Notes: a model not told the origin generated them from the sequence alone. A stretch of 64,000 nt of DNA from Brachyspira murdochii DSM 12563 (GCF_000092845.1 NC_014150.1:2417510-2481509); one strand, 5' to 3'. Counted from the stretch's first letter, positions 19,198-28,781 are shown. Program-made: numbers and translations.

Positions 19198-20055
19198 ATG
19201 AGCAGAAGAGATATTAATGTTTTAAATGATTATTTTGTGAGGTATTTATTTTCATCACCAGACAGTAATCCTATACTGCTTGATTTTATCAATTCAATAA
19301 TGCTTGACTCTAACATGAAAACTTTTAGATCAGTAGAGATACTTACTCCATTTAATTATAAAGAAAATTATGAAGATAAGGAAACAATAGCAGATGTAAA
19401 GTGTATAACTCAAAATGGTACTGTTGTTATAATAGAGATTCAGCTTCAAGGCAATTCAAGATTTCCAGAACGCATATTATATTATTGGGCTTCTAATTAT
19501 AGCAAATTATTAAAACACGGAGAAAAGTATGATGCTTTAACTCCAGTAATTAGTATAAATTTACTCAATTTTAATTTAGATGATTCAAATAATATTCATT
19601 CATGCTATATGATTTATGATACCAATAATAAAAGATTACTCACTGATCATTTGCAAATTCATATAATTGAACTCAAAAAATTTAAATATAATTTATTACA
19701 ATCAGATTTAAACTGTTGGCTTAAATTTTTTACAATGAAAGAAAAAGATAATAAGGAGGTTATTATGTCAGAATTAGTAAAAGAAAAAACTATAATGGAA
19801 GAAGTACAAAAAAGATACAATAACTTTGTTAAAGACAGACTGATGATGAACGAATATGATAAAAGACAGGCATATTTATATGGTAATCAAATAATGCTTG
19901 AAGAAGAAAGAAGATTAGGAATAGAAGAAGGTATAGAACAAGGTAAAAGGCAGCAGCAAATATCTATAGCTAAAAACTTCAAAAATGCAGGAATAGATAT
20001 AAAAATTATAAGTGAAAATACAGGATTAAGTATAGAAGAAATAAAAAATTTGTGA
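19198..20055 (+). CDS. Rpn/PD-(D/E)XK nuclease family transposase-like protein
   Basis: 285 aa from ATG 19198; an in-frame TTG 15 nt earlier is inside the -10 box and is rejected. The N-terminus (DINVLNDYFVRYLFSS.., NPILLDFINSIM) and TIADVKCITQNGTVVIIEIQLQ give the D...ExQ catalytic pattern of the PDDEXK_2 / RpnA-like family (recombination-promoting nucleases, often annotated as transposases). The C-terminal ~70 residues form a charged coiled coil with the EEGIEQGKRQQQISIAKN repeat-like tail usual in the family. Its last codons and stop are part of the first unit of the tandem array that follows. Confidence 0.88.
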   Translation: MSRRDINVLNDYFVRYLFSSPDSNPILLDFINSIMLDSNMKTFRSVEILTPFNYKENYEDKETIADVKCITQNGTVVIIEIQLQGNSRFPERILYYWASNYSKLLKHGEKYDALTPVISINLLNFNLDDSNNIHSCYMIYDTNNKRLLTDHLQIHIIELKKFKYNLLQSDLNCWLKFFTMKEKDNKEVIMSELVKEKTIMEEVQKRYNNFVKDRLMMNEYDKRQAYLYGNQIMLEEERRLGIEEGIEQGKRQQQISIAKNFKNAGIDIKIISENTGLSIEEIKNL

Positions 20056-20597
20056 ACATCTGGCAAGTTTACTTGTCAGATACTGTTAGTGAATAAATTT
20101 TTTATATATAAATAAAGAAATAAAAAATTTGTGAACATCTGGCAAGTTTACTTGTCAGATACTGTTAGTGAATAAATTTTTTATATATAAATAAAGAAAT
20201 AAAAAATTTGTGAACATCTGGCAAGTTTACTTGTCAGATACTTTTAGTGAACAAATTTTTTATATATAAATAAAGAAATAAAAAATTTGTGAACATCTGG
20301 CAAGTTTACTTGTCAGATACTGTTAGTGAACAAATTTTTTATATATAAATAAAGAAATAAAAAATTTGTGAACATCTGGCAAGTTTACTTGTCAGATACT
20401 GTTAGTGAATAAATTTTTTATATATAAATAAAGAAATAAAAAATTTGTGAACATCTGGCAAGTTTACTTGTCAGATACTTTTAGTGAACAAATTTTTTAT
20501 ATATAAAATAAAGAAATAAAAAATTTGTGAACATCTGGCAAGCTTACTTGTCAGATACTTTTAGTGAACAAATTTTTTATATATAAATAAAGAAATA
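20034..20597. repeat. Seven tandem 79-bp hairpin units
   Basis: GTGAACATCTGG recurs at 20052, 20131, 20210, 20289, 20368, 20447 and 20527: period 79, last step 80 by one extra A. Each unit contains TCTGGCAAG-TTTA-CTTGTCAGA (9-bp stem with one G-U), AACA/TGTT outside it in copies 1, 2, 4 and 5, and outermost AAAAAATTTGT against ACAAATTTTTT in copies 3, 4, 6 and 7. The T-run makes each unit look like an intrinsic terminator. Every unit also repeats the codons for the Rpn tail (EIKNL, stop). Variants alternate at two positions (TGTT or TTTT, GAATAAA or GAACAAA); copy 7 has a loop change. No further gene before 20691. Confidence 0.95.
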
Positions 20598-20631
20598 GAA
20601 AAACGATAATAAATATAGATCTGAATTTATT

Positions 20632-20678
20632 AAAAAAATAAAAAGAGCTTCTATATACAACAATATATAAAAGCTCTT
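20632..20678 (-). terminator. Terminator of the peroxidase gene
   Basis: Minus-strand stem AAGAGCTT / AAGCTCTT with an inner TATATA pairing, followed by TTTTTATTTTTTT, 12 nt after the stop. Confidence 0.85.
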
Positions 20679-20690
20679 AATTTTTATTTA

Positions 20691-21173
20691 TTATTTTTTA
20701 AGAAGTTCGCCTACTATCTCATCAAGCTCTTCAGGTTTTACTCTAGGATCATAACGTCCAACTATATTTCCTTGTCTGTCTATTAAGAACTTACCGAAGT
20801 TCCATCTTATCTTTTCAACGCCTTCTTCAGTTGGTTTTTCAGTTCTTAAATAAGTAAATAAAGGATCAGCATTTTTACTATTAACTTTTACTTTGTCAAA
20901 TAGTTTGAATGTTATGCCGTATTTTTCTTTTCTAAACTCGGCAATCTCTTCTATAGGTTCTTTTGCCTGACCTCCGAATTGATTGCAAGGAAAGTCTAAT
21001 ATTTCAAAACCTTCTTTTTGATATTTAGTGTATAAATTCTGCAACTCAGAATATTGTTTGGTAAATCCTCATTTAGTTGCGGTATTAACTATTAGTAAAA
21101 CTTTACCTTCATATTCTTTTAGGCTTATATCTTTACCTTCAGCATCTTTTACTGTGTAATCATAAATGCTCAT
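20691..21173 (-). CDS. Glutathione peroxidase family protein with in-frame UGA (predicted selenocysteine)
   Basis: 160 residues if TGA at 21069-21071 (codon 35) is read as Sec. The product then runs [22 protein letters not shown], with U exactly where the family has its catalytic Cys/Sec. The remaining tetrad is present: Gln in FPCNQFGGQ, Trp/Asn in [10 protein letters not shown]. Length equals the family norm only when codons before the TGA are included. ATG 21173 has GGAGG 7 nt upstream and its own promoter. A bacterial SECIS-like hairpin AUUCUG-AGUUG-CAGAAU starts 17 nt after the UGA. Reduces hydroperoxides, with glutathione or more likely thioredoxin. Alternative: nonsense pseudogene, unlikely given the exact site and intact remainder. 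Confidence 0.85.
21036..21052 (-). promoter_or_regulatory. Candidate bacterial SECIS hairpin
   Basis: Minus-strand 6-bp stem AUUCUG/CAGAAU with loop AGUUG, 16 nt after the UGA codon. A G in the first two loop bases and a loop within roughly 16-37 nt of the UGA are the known features of bacterial SECIS elements. It lies within coding sequence, as in fdhF. Confidence 0.65.
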
Positions 21174-21207
21174 AATTTCCTCCATTTATTAATTATATAT
21201 TATAAAA

Positions 21208-21235
21208 ATTATAAATTATTTTTCTATATATGCAA
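21208..21235 (-). promoter_or_regulatory. Peroxidase promoter
   Basis: Minus-strand TTGCAT (21230-21235), 16 bp, TATAAT (21208-21213), immediately after the tpx terminator. Confidence 0.55.
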
Positions 21236-21269
21236 ATAAAAAGGCATACCCTATATAAGAATATGCCTT
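21233..21269 (-). terminator. tpx terminator
   Basis: Minus-strand AAGGCATA / TATGCCTT with a 13-nt loop and TTTTTATTT, 20 nt after the tpx stop. Confidence 0.85.
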
Positions 21270-21288
21270 GAAATACTCTAATTATAAA

Positions 21289-21786
21289 TTATAAAAGAGC
21301 TTTAGCAGCATTTAAAGCGGCATCATAATCTGGTTCATTAGTAATTTCTGGAACATATTGTACATATTTAACAACATTGTCTTTATCAAGAACAAATACA
21401 GCACGAGTTAAAAGCTGTAATTCTTTTAATAAAGTACCGAATTTTCTTCCGAAATCTTTTTGATTGTAGTCAGAAGCTACGATATGAGAAGAAACATTAG
21501 CAGCACCGCACCATCTAGCCTGAGCAAATGGTAAGTCAACAGAAATTGTTACAACTGTTACTCCTTTAAGGTTAGCAGCTTCTTTGTTAAATCTTCTAGT
21601 TTGTACATCGCATACTGGTGTATCTAAAGATGGTACAGATGAAATGATTTTTACTGTATCACCAGCATCTTTTAAAGACCATGGGCTTAAATCTGTTTTT
21701 AATACTGTAAAGTCTAATGCTTTTGCTCCAACTGATAATTGAGCACCTTCTAAAGTTTGTGTAGCACCTTGAAATGTAACTGTCAT
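21289..21786 (-). CDS. tpx: Thiol peroxidase (atypical 2-Cys peroxiredoxin)
   Basis: 165 aa. SVPSLDTPVCDVQTRRFN carries the peroxidatic Cys59, and ARWCGA the resolving Cys93, 34 residues apart as in E. coli Tpx. Reduces lipid and other hydroperoxides with thioredoxin. Its codon use is more GC-rich than its neighbours, suggesting high expression. AAGGAG precedes the start. Sits upstream of the seleno-peroxidase, separated by its own terminator. Confidence 0.97.
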   Translation of the reverse strand: MTVTFQGATQTLEGAQLSVGAKALDFTVLKTDLSPWSLKDAGDTVKIISSVPSLDTPVCDVQTRRFNKEAANLKGVTVVTISVDLPFAQARWCGAANVSSHIVASDYNQKDFGRKFGTLLKELQLLTRAVFVLDKDNVVKYVQYVPEITNEPDYDAALNAAKALL

Positions 21787-21856
21787 TTTTTACTCCTTCT
21801 ATTATTAATTTATCTTTGATAATAAAAATAAAATATAATCTTTTATTATTTAAGAA

Positions 21857-21884
21857 ACTATATAATTATTAAAAAAAAAGTCAA
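21857..21884 (-). promoter_or_regulatory. tpx promoter
   Basis: Minus-strand TTGACT (21879-21884), 16 bp, TATAGT (21857-21862). Confidence 0.5.
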
Positions 21885-21902
21885 TAATAAAAATGAATAA
21901 TT

Positions 21903-22553
21903 TTATTTTTTAGGTATTTCTAGTAGTTTTAGCCTAATTAAAAACTCTTTATTATATTTTATTTTTATTTCAATGTTTTTTTTTGTGATAGGGTGAACAA
22001 AATTAATCTCTTTTGCTATCAATGCAAATCCTTTCATTTTGTAAATACCAGCATTTTTTGAGTATATTTTATCACCTATTATTGGGTGCCCTATATATGA
22101 AAGATGCACACGTATCTGATGAGTTCTGCCTGTTACTGGTTTAAGCTCAAGTAAAGTGTGTTCATTAAGTTTTTTTAATACTTTATAATAAGTTACAGCA
22201 CTTTCTCCGCCTTCTTTTACTGAGAGCGGTATTCTTTTATTAGGATTTTTTTTATCAATGCCTATGGATATGTTTATTACACCGCTATTATTTTTTAAGT
22301 ATCCTTCTGATATAGCATGATAAACTTTACTTATAGTTTTGTTTTTAAAAGATTCTTCAAAGTATTTTTTTGTATTTTCGTCTCTTGCAAGTATCACTAT
22401 TCCAGAAGTAAACTTATCTATTCTATGAACTAAATACAGATTATTAATATGATTATGTTTTTCTTTTATTTTTTTTATTAAATTATCGTCAACTTCTATT
22501 CCAGCCTCTTTATTGACAGCAATAAAATAATCATCTTCATAAATAATATTCAT
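21903..22553 (-). CDS. RluA-family RNA pseudouridine synthase
   Basis: 216 aa. LVHRIDKFTSG contains the catalytic Asp46 (HRxDxxTSG motif II), and RTHQIRVHLSYIGHPIIGD is motif III. There is no N-terminal S4 domain. Small RluA-group enzymes modify 23S rRNA or tRNA; the exact target cannot be told. Lies 11 nt after the DUF115 gene on the same strand. Confidence 0.9.
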   Translation of the reverse strand: MNIIYEDDYFIAVNKEAGIEVDDNLIKKIKEKHNHINNLYLVHRIDKFTSGIVILARDENTKKYFEESFKNKTISKVYHAISEGYLKNNSGVINISIGIDKKNPNKRIPLSVKEGGESAVTYYKVLKKLNEHTLLELKPVTGRTHQIRVHLSYIGHPIIGDKIYSKNAGIYKMKGFALIAKEINFVHPITKKNIEIKIKYNKEFLIRLKLLEIPKK

Positions 22554-22564
22554 ATTTGTTTCGC

Positions 22565-24298
22565 TTATAGTTTTTTTATTATTAGAGATATTCTAGTAAA
22601 GAAGTAATTAACATTTCTTAAACTCTCCATAAGAAGAAATATTAATTTTTCTTTTTTTTCTCTTTCGCCTCTTTCGCACATTATAATAGTTGCAGATAAT
22701 ATAGTTTTTAATATGCTTACCTTATTTTGATATTCTTTTATTGTATTTATAGTTTTATCATATATATTGTCTATATTTTCTAAATTATTATTTATATTAT
22801 TATATGTATCTGTGAGAATATTTCTAAAGTCTTCTAATGTATTTTTTAATTTTTCATATGCTTCTTTTATACTTTCATTACTATCTTTTTTATATATATT
22901 ATTAGCTATATTCAATGCTTTTTGTCTTAAATTATTTTCATAGAAATCATTTATATTTCCTTCTTCTATGGATTCCATTTTTACAGCTTCTTTAGTTATT
23001 CTTTTTATTTTCATTTTGTTATATTTATTTTTAAACTCATTAAAATATTCTATTTGGCTTTCAAATACAAACTCAGTTGGAGGATAATTATTTATATTGG
23101 TATTATTTTTTATAGCATTAAAATAATATGATTCATAAGTTTTTAATTTATTTATTTTATTGACCATATATTCATAAGATAGAGCATGTTTAATATGTCT
23201 TTCATAAAAAGGATAGCTATTGTCAAAACCTATTAAAAGCACTTCATCTAAACCTATATAGTATGCAAAATCTATCATAGCAGTAGCCACAGTATTTGAA
23301 GCCTTAAGAGATGATAATTTTGTGAAGTTTTCTATGTATTCTATAAGCCCTAAATTTTCTATAGAAGTAAATCTTATAAGATTAGTTTTGCAGCATGTAT
23401 TTTTAGGTATAATTTTATTGCATGACATATCCATAATTAAATATGGAAAATGTGAGTTTTCATAAACAAAATCAAGAGAATTAAAAAAACCTCCGTCAAC
23501 AGTAATAACAAAATCAGGTATTATACCATGTTTACATAATACACTATAGCTAGTATCAACACATATTATAAATAGATTTTCTCTATTTTCTTTTATATAT
23601 TGTATGCTATGTTTTAATGTGGGACCTGGGCATATTAATAATGCTTTTAACCCTTTAAATGAATCTTTAAAAATTGCAATATCTGCGGAATCTTTTATAT
23701 ATTCGCTGTTAAATATAATATTTTTTGTCCATATATTTTCAAAATACATATTAGTGAATATATTAGATACTTCTTTTTCCATTATATTAAGTATTTGAGT
23801 ATATAGAGTATTTGCATTATCTTTTTCTTCTTTTGTTAGAGAAGGCAAGATTACAAGATTAACACCATTTATATTTTTATAGTCTATAAGTTCATTAATA
23901 TAATTTATAGAATCATCTTTATGAATGAAAAATATATTTTCACTGTCTGGACTATATATATTGTAGTACGAATATTTAAATAATACGGCATCTTCAACTA
24001 CGGCAATAATTTTTAAAGTTTTGATAGTATTTTTATTGAAGTAGTTATCAATATTTTCTATTAAATATTTTAATATATATCCCAAGCCGTAACCGTACAT
24101 TATGAGAAGATTTTTATTTTTATTAATATTTTCCAAAGCTCTTTTACATTCATTATTAATATTATATTTGCTGTGCACCGCTCTTGAATTTTTTGATGCT
24201 GTTATAATGCCGTCTTTATTTTTTTCTATATTGTATGAAGCGTCTGGTTCGCCTGATAAATCTTTCATTAAAGAATGTAGTTTTAAAGATATTTTCAT
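22565..24298 (-). CDS. DUF115 (MptE-like) / motility-associated factor family protein
   Basis: 577 aa, soluble. The central core ALLICPGPTLKHSIQYIKE, FIICVDTSYSVLCKHGIIPDFVITVDGG and LDEVLLIGFDNSYPF is the DUF115/MptE-like domain shared with Maf proteins that decorate flagellin with nonulosonic acids in Campylobacter and Helicobacter. The C-terminal ~130 residues are predicted coiled coil (ENIDNIYDKTINTIKE). A role in flagellar or surface glycosylation is inferred from the family only. Divergent from the CheY-like gene. Confidence 0.8.
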   Translation of the reverse strand: MKISLKLHSLMKDLSGEPDASYNIEKNKDGIITASKNSRAVHSKYNINNECKRALENINKNKNLLIMYGYGLGYILKYLIENIDNYFNKNTIKTLKIIAVVEDAVLFKYSYYNIYSPDSENIFFIHKDDSINYINELIDYKNINGVNLVILPSLTKEEKDNANTLYTQILNIMEKEVSNIFTNMYFENIWTKNIIFNSEYIKDSADIAIFKDSFKGLKALLICPGPTLKHSIQYIKENRENLFIICVDTSYSVLCKHGIIPDFVITVDGGFFNSLDFVYENSHFPYLIMDMSCNKIIPKNTCCKTNLIRFTSIENLGLIEYIENFTKLSSLKASNTVATAMIDFAYYIGLDEVLLIGFDNSYPFYERHIKHALSYEYMVNKINKLKTYESYYFNAIKNNTNINNYPPTEFVFESQIEYFNEFKNKYNKMKIKRITKEAVKMESIEEGNINDFYENNLRQKALNIANNIYKKDSNESIKEAYEKLKNTLEDFRNILTDTYNNINNNLENIDNIYDKTINTIKEYQNKVSILKTILSATIIMCERGEREKKEKLIFLLMESLRNVNYFFTRISLIIKKL

Positions 24299-24429
24299 TT
24301 ATCTATGATAACAAAAAAAATATAAAAATCAAATATATAATAATTTTTTTCTTTTTTTACAAAAAATTATTGACATTATTGATAATTTTTATAAATTTAC
24401 AATTATTAAATGTTTAGGGGTATATAATT

Positions 24430-24855
24430 ATGAGTAGTTCACCATTAGGGATTAATACCAAAACAGGCAAGTCCTACAAAGTTATGGTTATAGATGATTC
24501 TAGTACAATACGTATAGCAGAAAAGAAAATTTTATTATCAGAACAGTTTGAGGTAACAATGGAATCAGACGGTGCAATGGATGCATTAAATAAATTGAGA
24601 GATGCAGCAGATAAACCAGATATAATAATGATAGATTTTGAAATGCCGCAGATGAATGGTATAGATTTGCTTAAAAGAATAAGAGCTTTAAATATAGATT
24701 CTAAAATAATTGTGGTAACATCTTATTCCAATAAGGGCGTATTGATGGAATTTTTAAAACTTAAAGTTGACGGATATGTTGTAAAGCCTATACAGCGTCA
24801 GACAGTTATTGAGCATTTAGCCAAAGTACTAGGAAGAGAAGATTATATAAAATAA
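24430..24855 (+). CDS. Single-domain CheY-like response regulator
   Basis: 141 aa, a lone receiver domain. The acidic pocket is D22/D23 (VIDDS), the phosphoacceptor D69 (MIDFEMP), with conserved Thr/Ser (VVTSYS) and Lys (VVKPIQ). No output domain, so it acts by protein contact, as CheY does. The partner kinase is not in the window. AGGGG precedes the ATG. The ~17-residue N-terminal extension before the domain is unusual for CheY. Confidence 0.9.
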   Translation: MSSSPLGINTKTGKSYKVMVIDDSSTIRIAEKKILLSEQFEVTMESDGAMDALNKLRDAADKPDIIMIDFEMPQMNGIDLLKRIRALNIDSKIIVVTSYSNKGVLMEFLKLKVDGYVVKPIQRQTVIEHLAKVLGREDYIK

Positions 24856-24981
24856 TTTCTTTTTATAATACATTTTAGACTAATTTTTCTATAATTTAAT
24901 AATTTTCTTCTATTATTTATTGTTTGATTTTTATATATTAAAATGTTATAATATACGATATTTTTTTAAGGATAATAATAT

Positions 24982-27486
24982 ATGGCAGTAAAAAAAAATA
25001 AAACTGATAATTCTGAAGAAAGACAATATTCCACACTGACAAAAGATATATTAAAAAGAGTAGATCATATTTCAATAGAAAATGAATTAAGAGAATCCTA
25101 TTTAACTTATGCCATGAGCGTTATAGTATCAAGGGCTTTACCTGATGTTAGGGACGGATTAAAGCCCGTTCATAGAAGAATACTATATGCTATGTATGAT
25201 GCTAATCTTACACATGACAAACCATATAAGAAGTCGGCAGCCACAGTAGGTGAAGTTTTGGCACGCTATCACCCGCACGGAGATGCTGCAGTTTACGGCA
25301 CTATGGTAAGAATGGCACAGGATTTTTCTATGCGTTATTTACTTGTAGACGGACAGGGTAACTTCGGTTCTATAGATGATGACCCGCCTGCCGCTATGCG
25401 TTATACTGAAGCAAGAATGACTCGTTTTGCAGAAGAAATGCTCAATGATATAGAAAAAGAAACTGTTAAATTTGTTCCTAACTTTGATGATTCCAGAACT
25501 GAGCCTTCTGTACTTCCAGCTACAGTTCCTCAGCTTCTTGTAAATGGAAGTATGGGTATTGCTATTGGTATGGCTACTAATATGCCTACTCATAATTTAA
25601 GAGAAGTAGTTAATGCTGTTGTTTATTATATAGATCATCAGGACGCTGAAATTAAAGACCTTATGCGTTATATACAAGGTCCAGACTTCCCTACTGCTGG
25701 TATTATATACGGTAAAGAGGGCATTAAAGAGGCTTATACTACTGGTAAGGGAAGAATCAAATTAAGAGCAAGACTTGAAATAGAAGAAACTAAAAAAGAT
25801 AGAGAGGCTATAGTAGTAAAAGAACTTCCTTACGGGGTTGTAAAAACTACTCTTCATGAGAAGATAGCTGAGTTAGTAAAACAAGGTAAAATTGAAGGTG
25901 TTGCTGATATTAGAGATGAGTCTAGTAATAGAGCTGGTATTCGTCTTATAATAGAACTTAAAAAAGGTGTTGCTACTCAGATAGTATTAAATCAGTTATT
26001 TAAACATACCGATTTAGAAACTACTTTTGGTATAATTAATCTTGCCTTAGTTAATGGCGAGCCTAAAGTATTAAATTTAAAAGAACTTATAAAATATTTT
26101 GTTGACCATAGAGTTGAAGTTATTACTAAAAGAACAGAATATGATTTGAATCAAGCTAAGGCTAAAGCTCATATATTAGAAGGCTTACTCATAGCACAGG
26201 CTAATATTGAAGAGGTTATAAGAATAATAAGAGAAAGCGAAAATACTGATGCGGCAAGAACAACTCTTATGAACAGATTCAAACTTTCAGAAAAACAAGC
26301 TCAGGCTATACTTGATATGCCTCTTAAAAGATTAACAGCCTTAGAAAAATTAAAAATAGAACAGGAATTGCAGCAATTAAGAGAGTTTATAGCTTATTGT
26401 GAAGACTTACTTGCACACCCAGAAAAGATACTTGCAGTTATTAAAGATGAGCTTAAAAAAATAGCAGAAAAATACGGTGATGACAGAAGAAGCGAAATAA
26501 TAGGAAAAACTAATGATACAGAGATAGATGAAGAAGATTTGATACATGATGAAGATGTGGCAGTATCAATCACTACTCAGGGATTTATTAAGAGAGTACC
26601 TGCTTCGAGCTACCGTACACAGGGCAGAGGCGGAGTAGGAGTTCAAGGCGGAAAATCTCAGGGCGAGCATTATATAGAGCATTTATTTGTTGCTTCTACC
26701 AAAGATTATTTATTTATATTTACAGACAGAGGTAAGGCTTTCTGGATGAAAGTTCATGAAATACCTGCCTTAACTAAAATTTCTCAGGGAAAAAGTATTA
26801 AATTTATTCTTAATTTAGCACCGGAAGAGAAAATAACAAGCTACTTTACAGTATCTGAGTTTGATCCTAAACAGTCTATTATTATGGTTACAAAAATGGG
26901 TACTATAAAGAAAATGGAATTAAAACATCTTGAAAATGCTAAAAAAAGAGGAATATTAGCTTTAACATTAGAAAATAATGATGAGCTTGTAGCTGTTTCT
27001 GCTGTTCAGAGTGGAGATGACTTTATTATGACTACAGCTACTGGTCTTGCTTTGAGAATAACTGAAGAGAAAATCAGAAAGATGGGAAGAGCAGCTGCTG
27101 GAGTTAAAGGTATTGCTTTAGATGATGATGACATTTGTGTATCTGGAAATGCTATACATAAGGGTGAATCATTAATAGTTATTACAGAAAATGGTATAGG
27201 TAAAAGACTTTCTTCTAAACAGTTTAATGTTAAAGGAAGAGGGGGCAAGGGTCAAATTTATATTAAACCAGATAATAAAACTGGTAAAGTTGTCAGTGTA
27301 AAAACAGTAGGAGACAAAGATGAGATAATGGTTGTTACTACTGATGATATGACTATAAAAATAAAGGCTGATTCTATACCAGAGCTTGGAAGAAATGCTA
27401 AGGGTGTAAAAATCGTTAATATTTCTGACGGAGCTAGAGTTAGTGATTTGGCTGTTGTGCCTTGTGATAATGAGGAGAAAAAGTAA
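24982..27486 (+). CDS. gyrA: DNA gyrase subunit A
   Basis: 834-aa type IIA topoisomerase subunit that breaks and rejoins DNA. The catalytic tyrosine is Y141 in [10 protein letters not shown]. The winged-helix region [24 protein letters not shown] carries A102 and G106 at the sites equivalent to E. coli Ser83 and Asp87. The C-terminal domain has the GyrA-box-like QGRGGVG plus beta-pinwheel blades, which favours GyrA over ParC. An N-terminal extension of ~19 residues relative to E. coli. gyrB is not nearby. Confidence 0.95.
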   Translation: MAVKKNKTDNSEERQYSTLTKDILKRVDHISIENELRESYLTYAMSVIVSRALPDVRDGLKPVHRRILYAMYDANLTHDKPYKKSAATVGEVLARYHPHGDAAVYGTMVRMAQDFSMRYLLVDGQGNFGSIDDDPPAAMRYTEARMTRFAEEMLNDIEKETVKFVPNFDDSRTEPSVLPATVPQLLVNGSMGIAIGMATNMPTHNLREVVNAVVYYIDHQDAEIKDLMRYIQGPDFPTAGIIYGKEGIKEAYTTGKGRIKLRARLEIEETKKDREAIVVKELPYGVVKTTLHEKIAELVKQGKIEGVADIRDESSNRAGIRLIIELKKGVATQIVLNQLFKHTDLETTFGIINLALVNGEPKVLNLKELIKYFVDHRVEVITKRTEYDLNQAKAKAHILEGLLIAQANIEEVIRIIRESENTDAARTTLMNRFKLSEKQAQAILDMPLKRLTALEKLKIEQELQQLREFIAYCEDLLAHPEKILAVIKDELKKIAEKYGDDRRSEIIGKTNDTEIDEEDLIHDEDVAVSITTQGFIKRVPASSYRTQGRGGVGVQGGKSQGEHYIEHLFVASTKDYLFIFTDRGKAFWMKVHEIPALTKISQGKSIKFILNLAPEEKITSYFTVSEFDPKQSIIMVTKMGTIKKMELKHLENAKKRGILALTLENNDELVAVSAVQSGDDFIMTTATGLALRITEEKIRKMGRAAAGVKGIALDDDDICVSGNAIHKGESLIVITENGIGKRLSSKQFNVKGRGGKGQIYIKPDNKTGKVVSVKTVGDKDEIMVVTTDDMTIKIKADSIPELGRNAKGVKIVNISDGARVSDLAVVPCDNEEKK

Positions 27487-27494
27487 GAAAAATA

Positions 27495-27531
27495 AAGCCT
27501 GTATTCAAATTAAGAATATGGGCTTTTTTAT
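27495..27531 (+). terminator. gyrA terminator
   Basis: AAGCCTGTATTC pairs with GAATATGGGCTT across a 7-nt loop and runs into TTTTTT. Confidence 0.9.
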
Positions 27532-27753
27532 TAAAAAAATTACATATTTTTTATGAAGTTTTGTTATATTAAAAATATAAAAGATATGTTGTTTAGAAAT
27601 ATTTGAGATAAGAGTTGTTTTATTTTTTTAATCTTCAATTTTATTATTATATTTTTTCTGTATCTTTTTCTTTAATCGTGGTAAATGCAGAAAAATTACT
27701 TATTAAAAACATAAAAATATAGATAATGTTAATATAATATTAGAGGTTGTATT

Positions 27754-28104
27754 ATGGATAGAAAATTAGAATTACCTTATAAGGCGGAAATATTTATAAA
27801 GAGTAAATTTCTTAAAGCAGAAATAGTAGAACTGGAAAAAACTGATAATATTTTTAAAGTAGAACTTGATAACGAAATATTTATCACATTTGACGAAAAT
27901 GGTAATTGGCTTTCTATAAATAGTGAAAAAAGACTTCCAGAGCATATTATTCCAGAAGTAGTAAAGGAAAAAGTAGATAAATTAAAAAGATTAGAAATAG
28001 AATACAAAAATGAAAATTTAGATATTAATGAGATAAGGCGAATCATTAATTCATATAGAGTAATACTAGATCATTATTTAGAGATGCATATATACAGCAG
28101 ATAA
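27754..28104 (+). CDS. Small protein resembling PepSY-like (DUF2874-type) domains
   Basis: 116 aa without signal peptide. FITFDENGNWLSINSEKRLPEHIIPEVV resembles the FDxxGxWxxI...P..I core of PepSY-like proteins, usually periplasmic, but here no export signal is visible. AGAGG precedes the ATG. It converges with the ABC gene, leaving only 2 nt between stops. Family assignment is tentative. Confidence 0.6.
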   Translation: MDRKLELPYKAEIFIKSKFLKAEIVELEKTDNIFKVELDNEIFITFDENGNWLSINSEKRLPEHIIPEVVKEKVDKLKRLEIEYKNENLDINEIRRIINSYRVILDHYLEMHIYSR

Positions 28105-28106
28105 TC

Positions 28107-28781
28107 TTATTTTAAGCATCTTACAATTTTCCCATTAGACATTTCATAAACATTATTTGCATAAGCTGCAATATTATGAGCATGAGTAACCATAATGATG
28201 CTTGTCCCCTGTTTATTTATTGCTGTAAGTATTTCCATTAATGTTTTTGTAGTAGCAGGGTCCAAGTCGCTTGTAGGCTCATCGGCTATTAGGCATTTAC
28301 ATCCGTATGCCAATGCTCTTAATATAGCTACCTTTTTCATTTCGCCGCCGGATAAATTAGCAGCTTTAGAGTTCATTTTATCTTTAAGAGAAAATAGTTC
28401 TATATTTTCTTTTGTCTGCTTAATTTTATCTTCTGTTATTTTATGTTTAAAAGCTAAAGGCATTAATATATTATCTATAACACTTATAGTTGGTATTATA
28501 ACAGGGTACTGAAATATATACGAAAAATATTCTCTTCTAAAGCTGGCAAGCACGTCTTCTGAGGCACCGTTTAATTTGAAAGAGTCATAATATATAGTTC
28601 CGCTTGTAGGTTTAAGTATAGCACCTATAATGCTGAGCAATGTACTTTTACCGCTTCCAGTATGCCCTACAAAGCTGATAAAATCTCCCTGATTTATATC
28701 CAAACTAATATCTTCGCATGCATTAAATTGTGCAACGCCTAAAGGAAAAACTTTTGATATACTAATAATTTTTATGTTCAT
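28107..28781 (-). CDS. ABC transporter ATP-binding protein, LolD/MacB type
   Basis: 224 aa. Walker A GHTGSGKST, signature LSGGEMKKVAILRAL, Walker B CLIADEPTSDLD and the H-loop VTHAHN are all present. The LolD/FtsE/MacB group powers FtsX-like permeases that extract lipoproteins or act mechanically across the envelope. The start overlaps the permease stop by 4 nt. Confidence 0.92.
   Translation of the reverse strand: MNIKIISISKVFPLGVAQFNACEDISLDINQGDFISFVGHTGSGKSTLLSIIGAILKPTSGTIYYDSFKLNGASEDVLASFRREYFSYIFQYPVIIPTISVIDNILMPLAFKHKITEDKIKQTKENIELFSLKDKMNSKAANLSGGEMKKVAILRALAYGCKCLIADEPTSDLDPATTKTLMEILTAINKQGTSIIMVTHAHNIAAYANNVYEMSNGKIVRCLK

Noticed and set aside
20034-20597. CRISPR array
   Set aside because: The 79-bp units are contiguous and identical along their whole length; there are no unique spacers, and no cas genes are near.
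20691-21044. Short peroxidase gene starting at an internal ATG, or a nonsense pseudogene
   Set aside because: The true SD, promoter and N-terminal third lie upstream in the same frame; the only interruption is TGA at the catalytic site with a SECIS-like hairpin.
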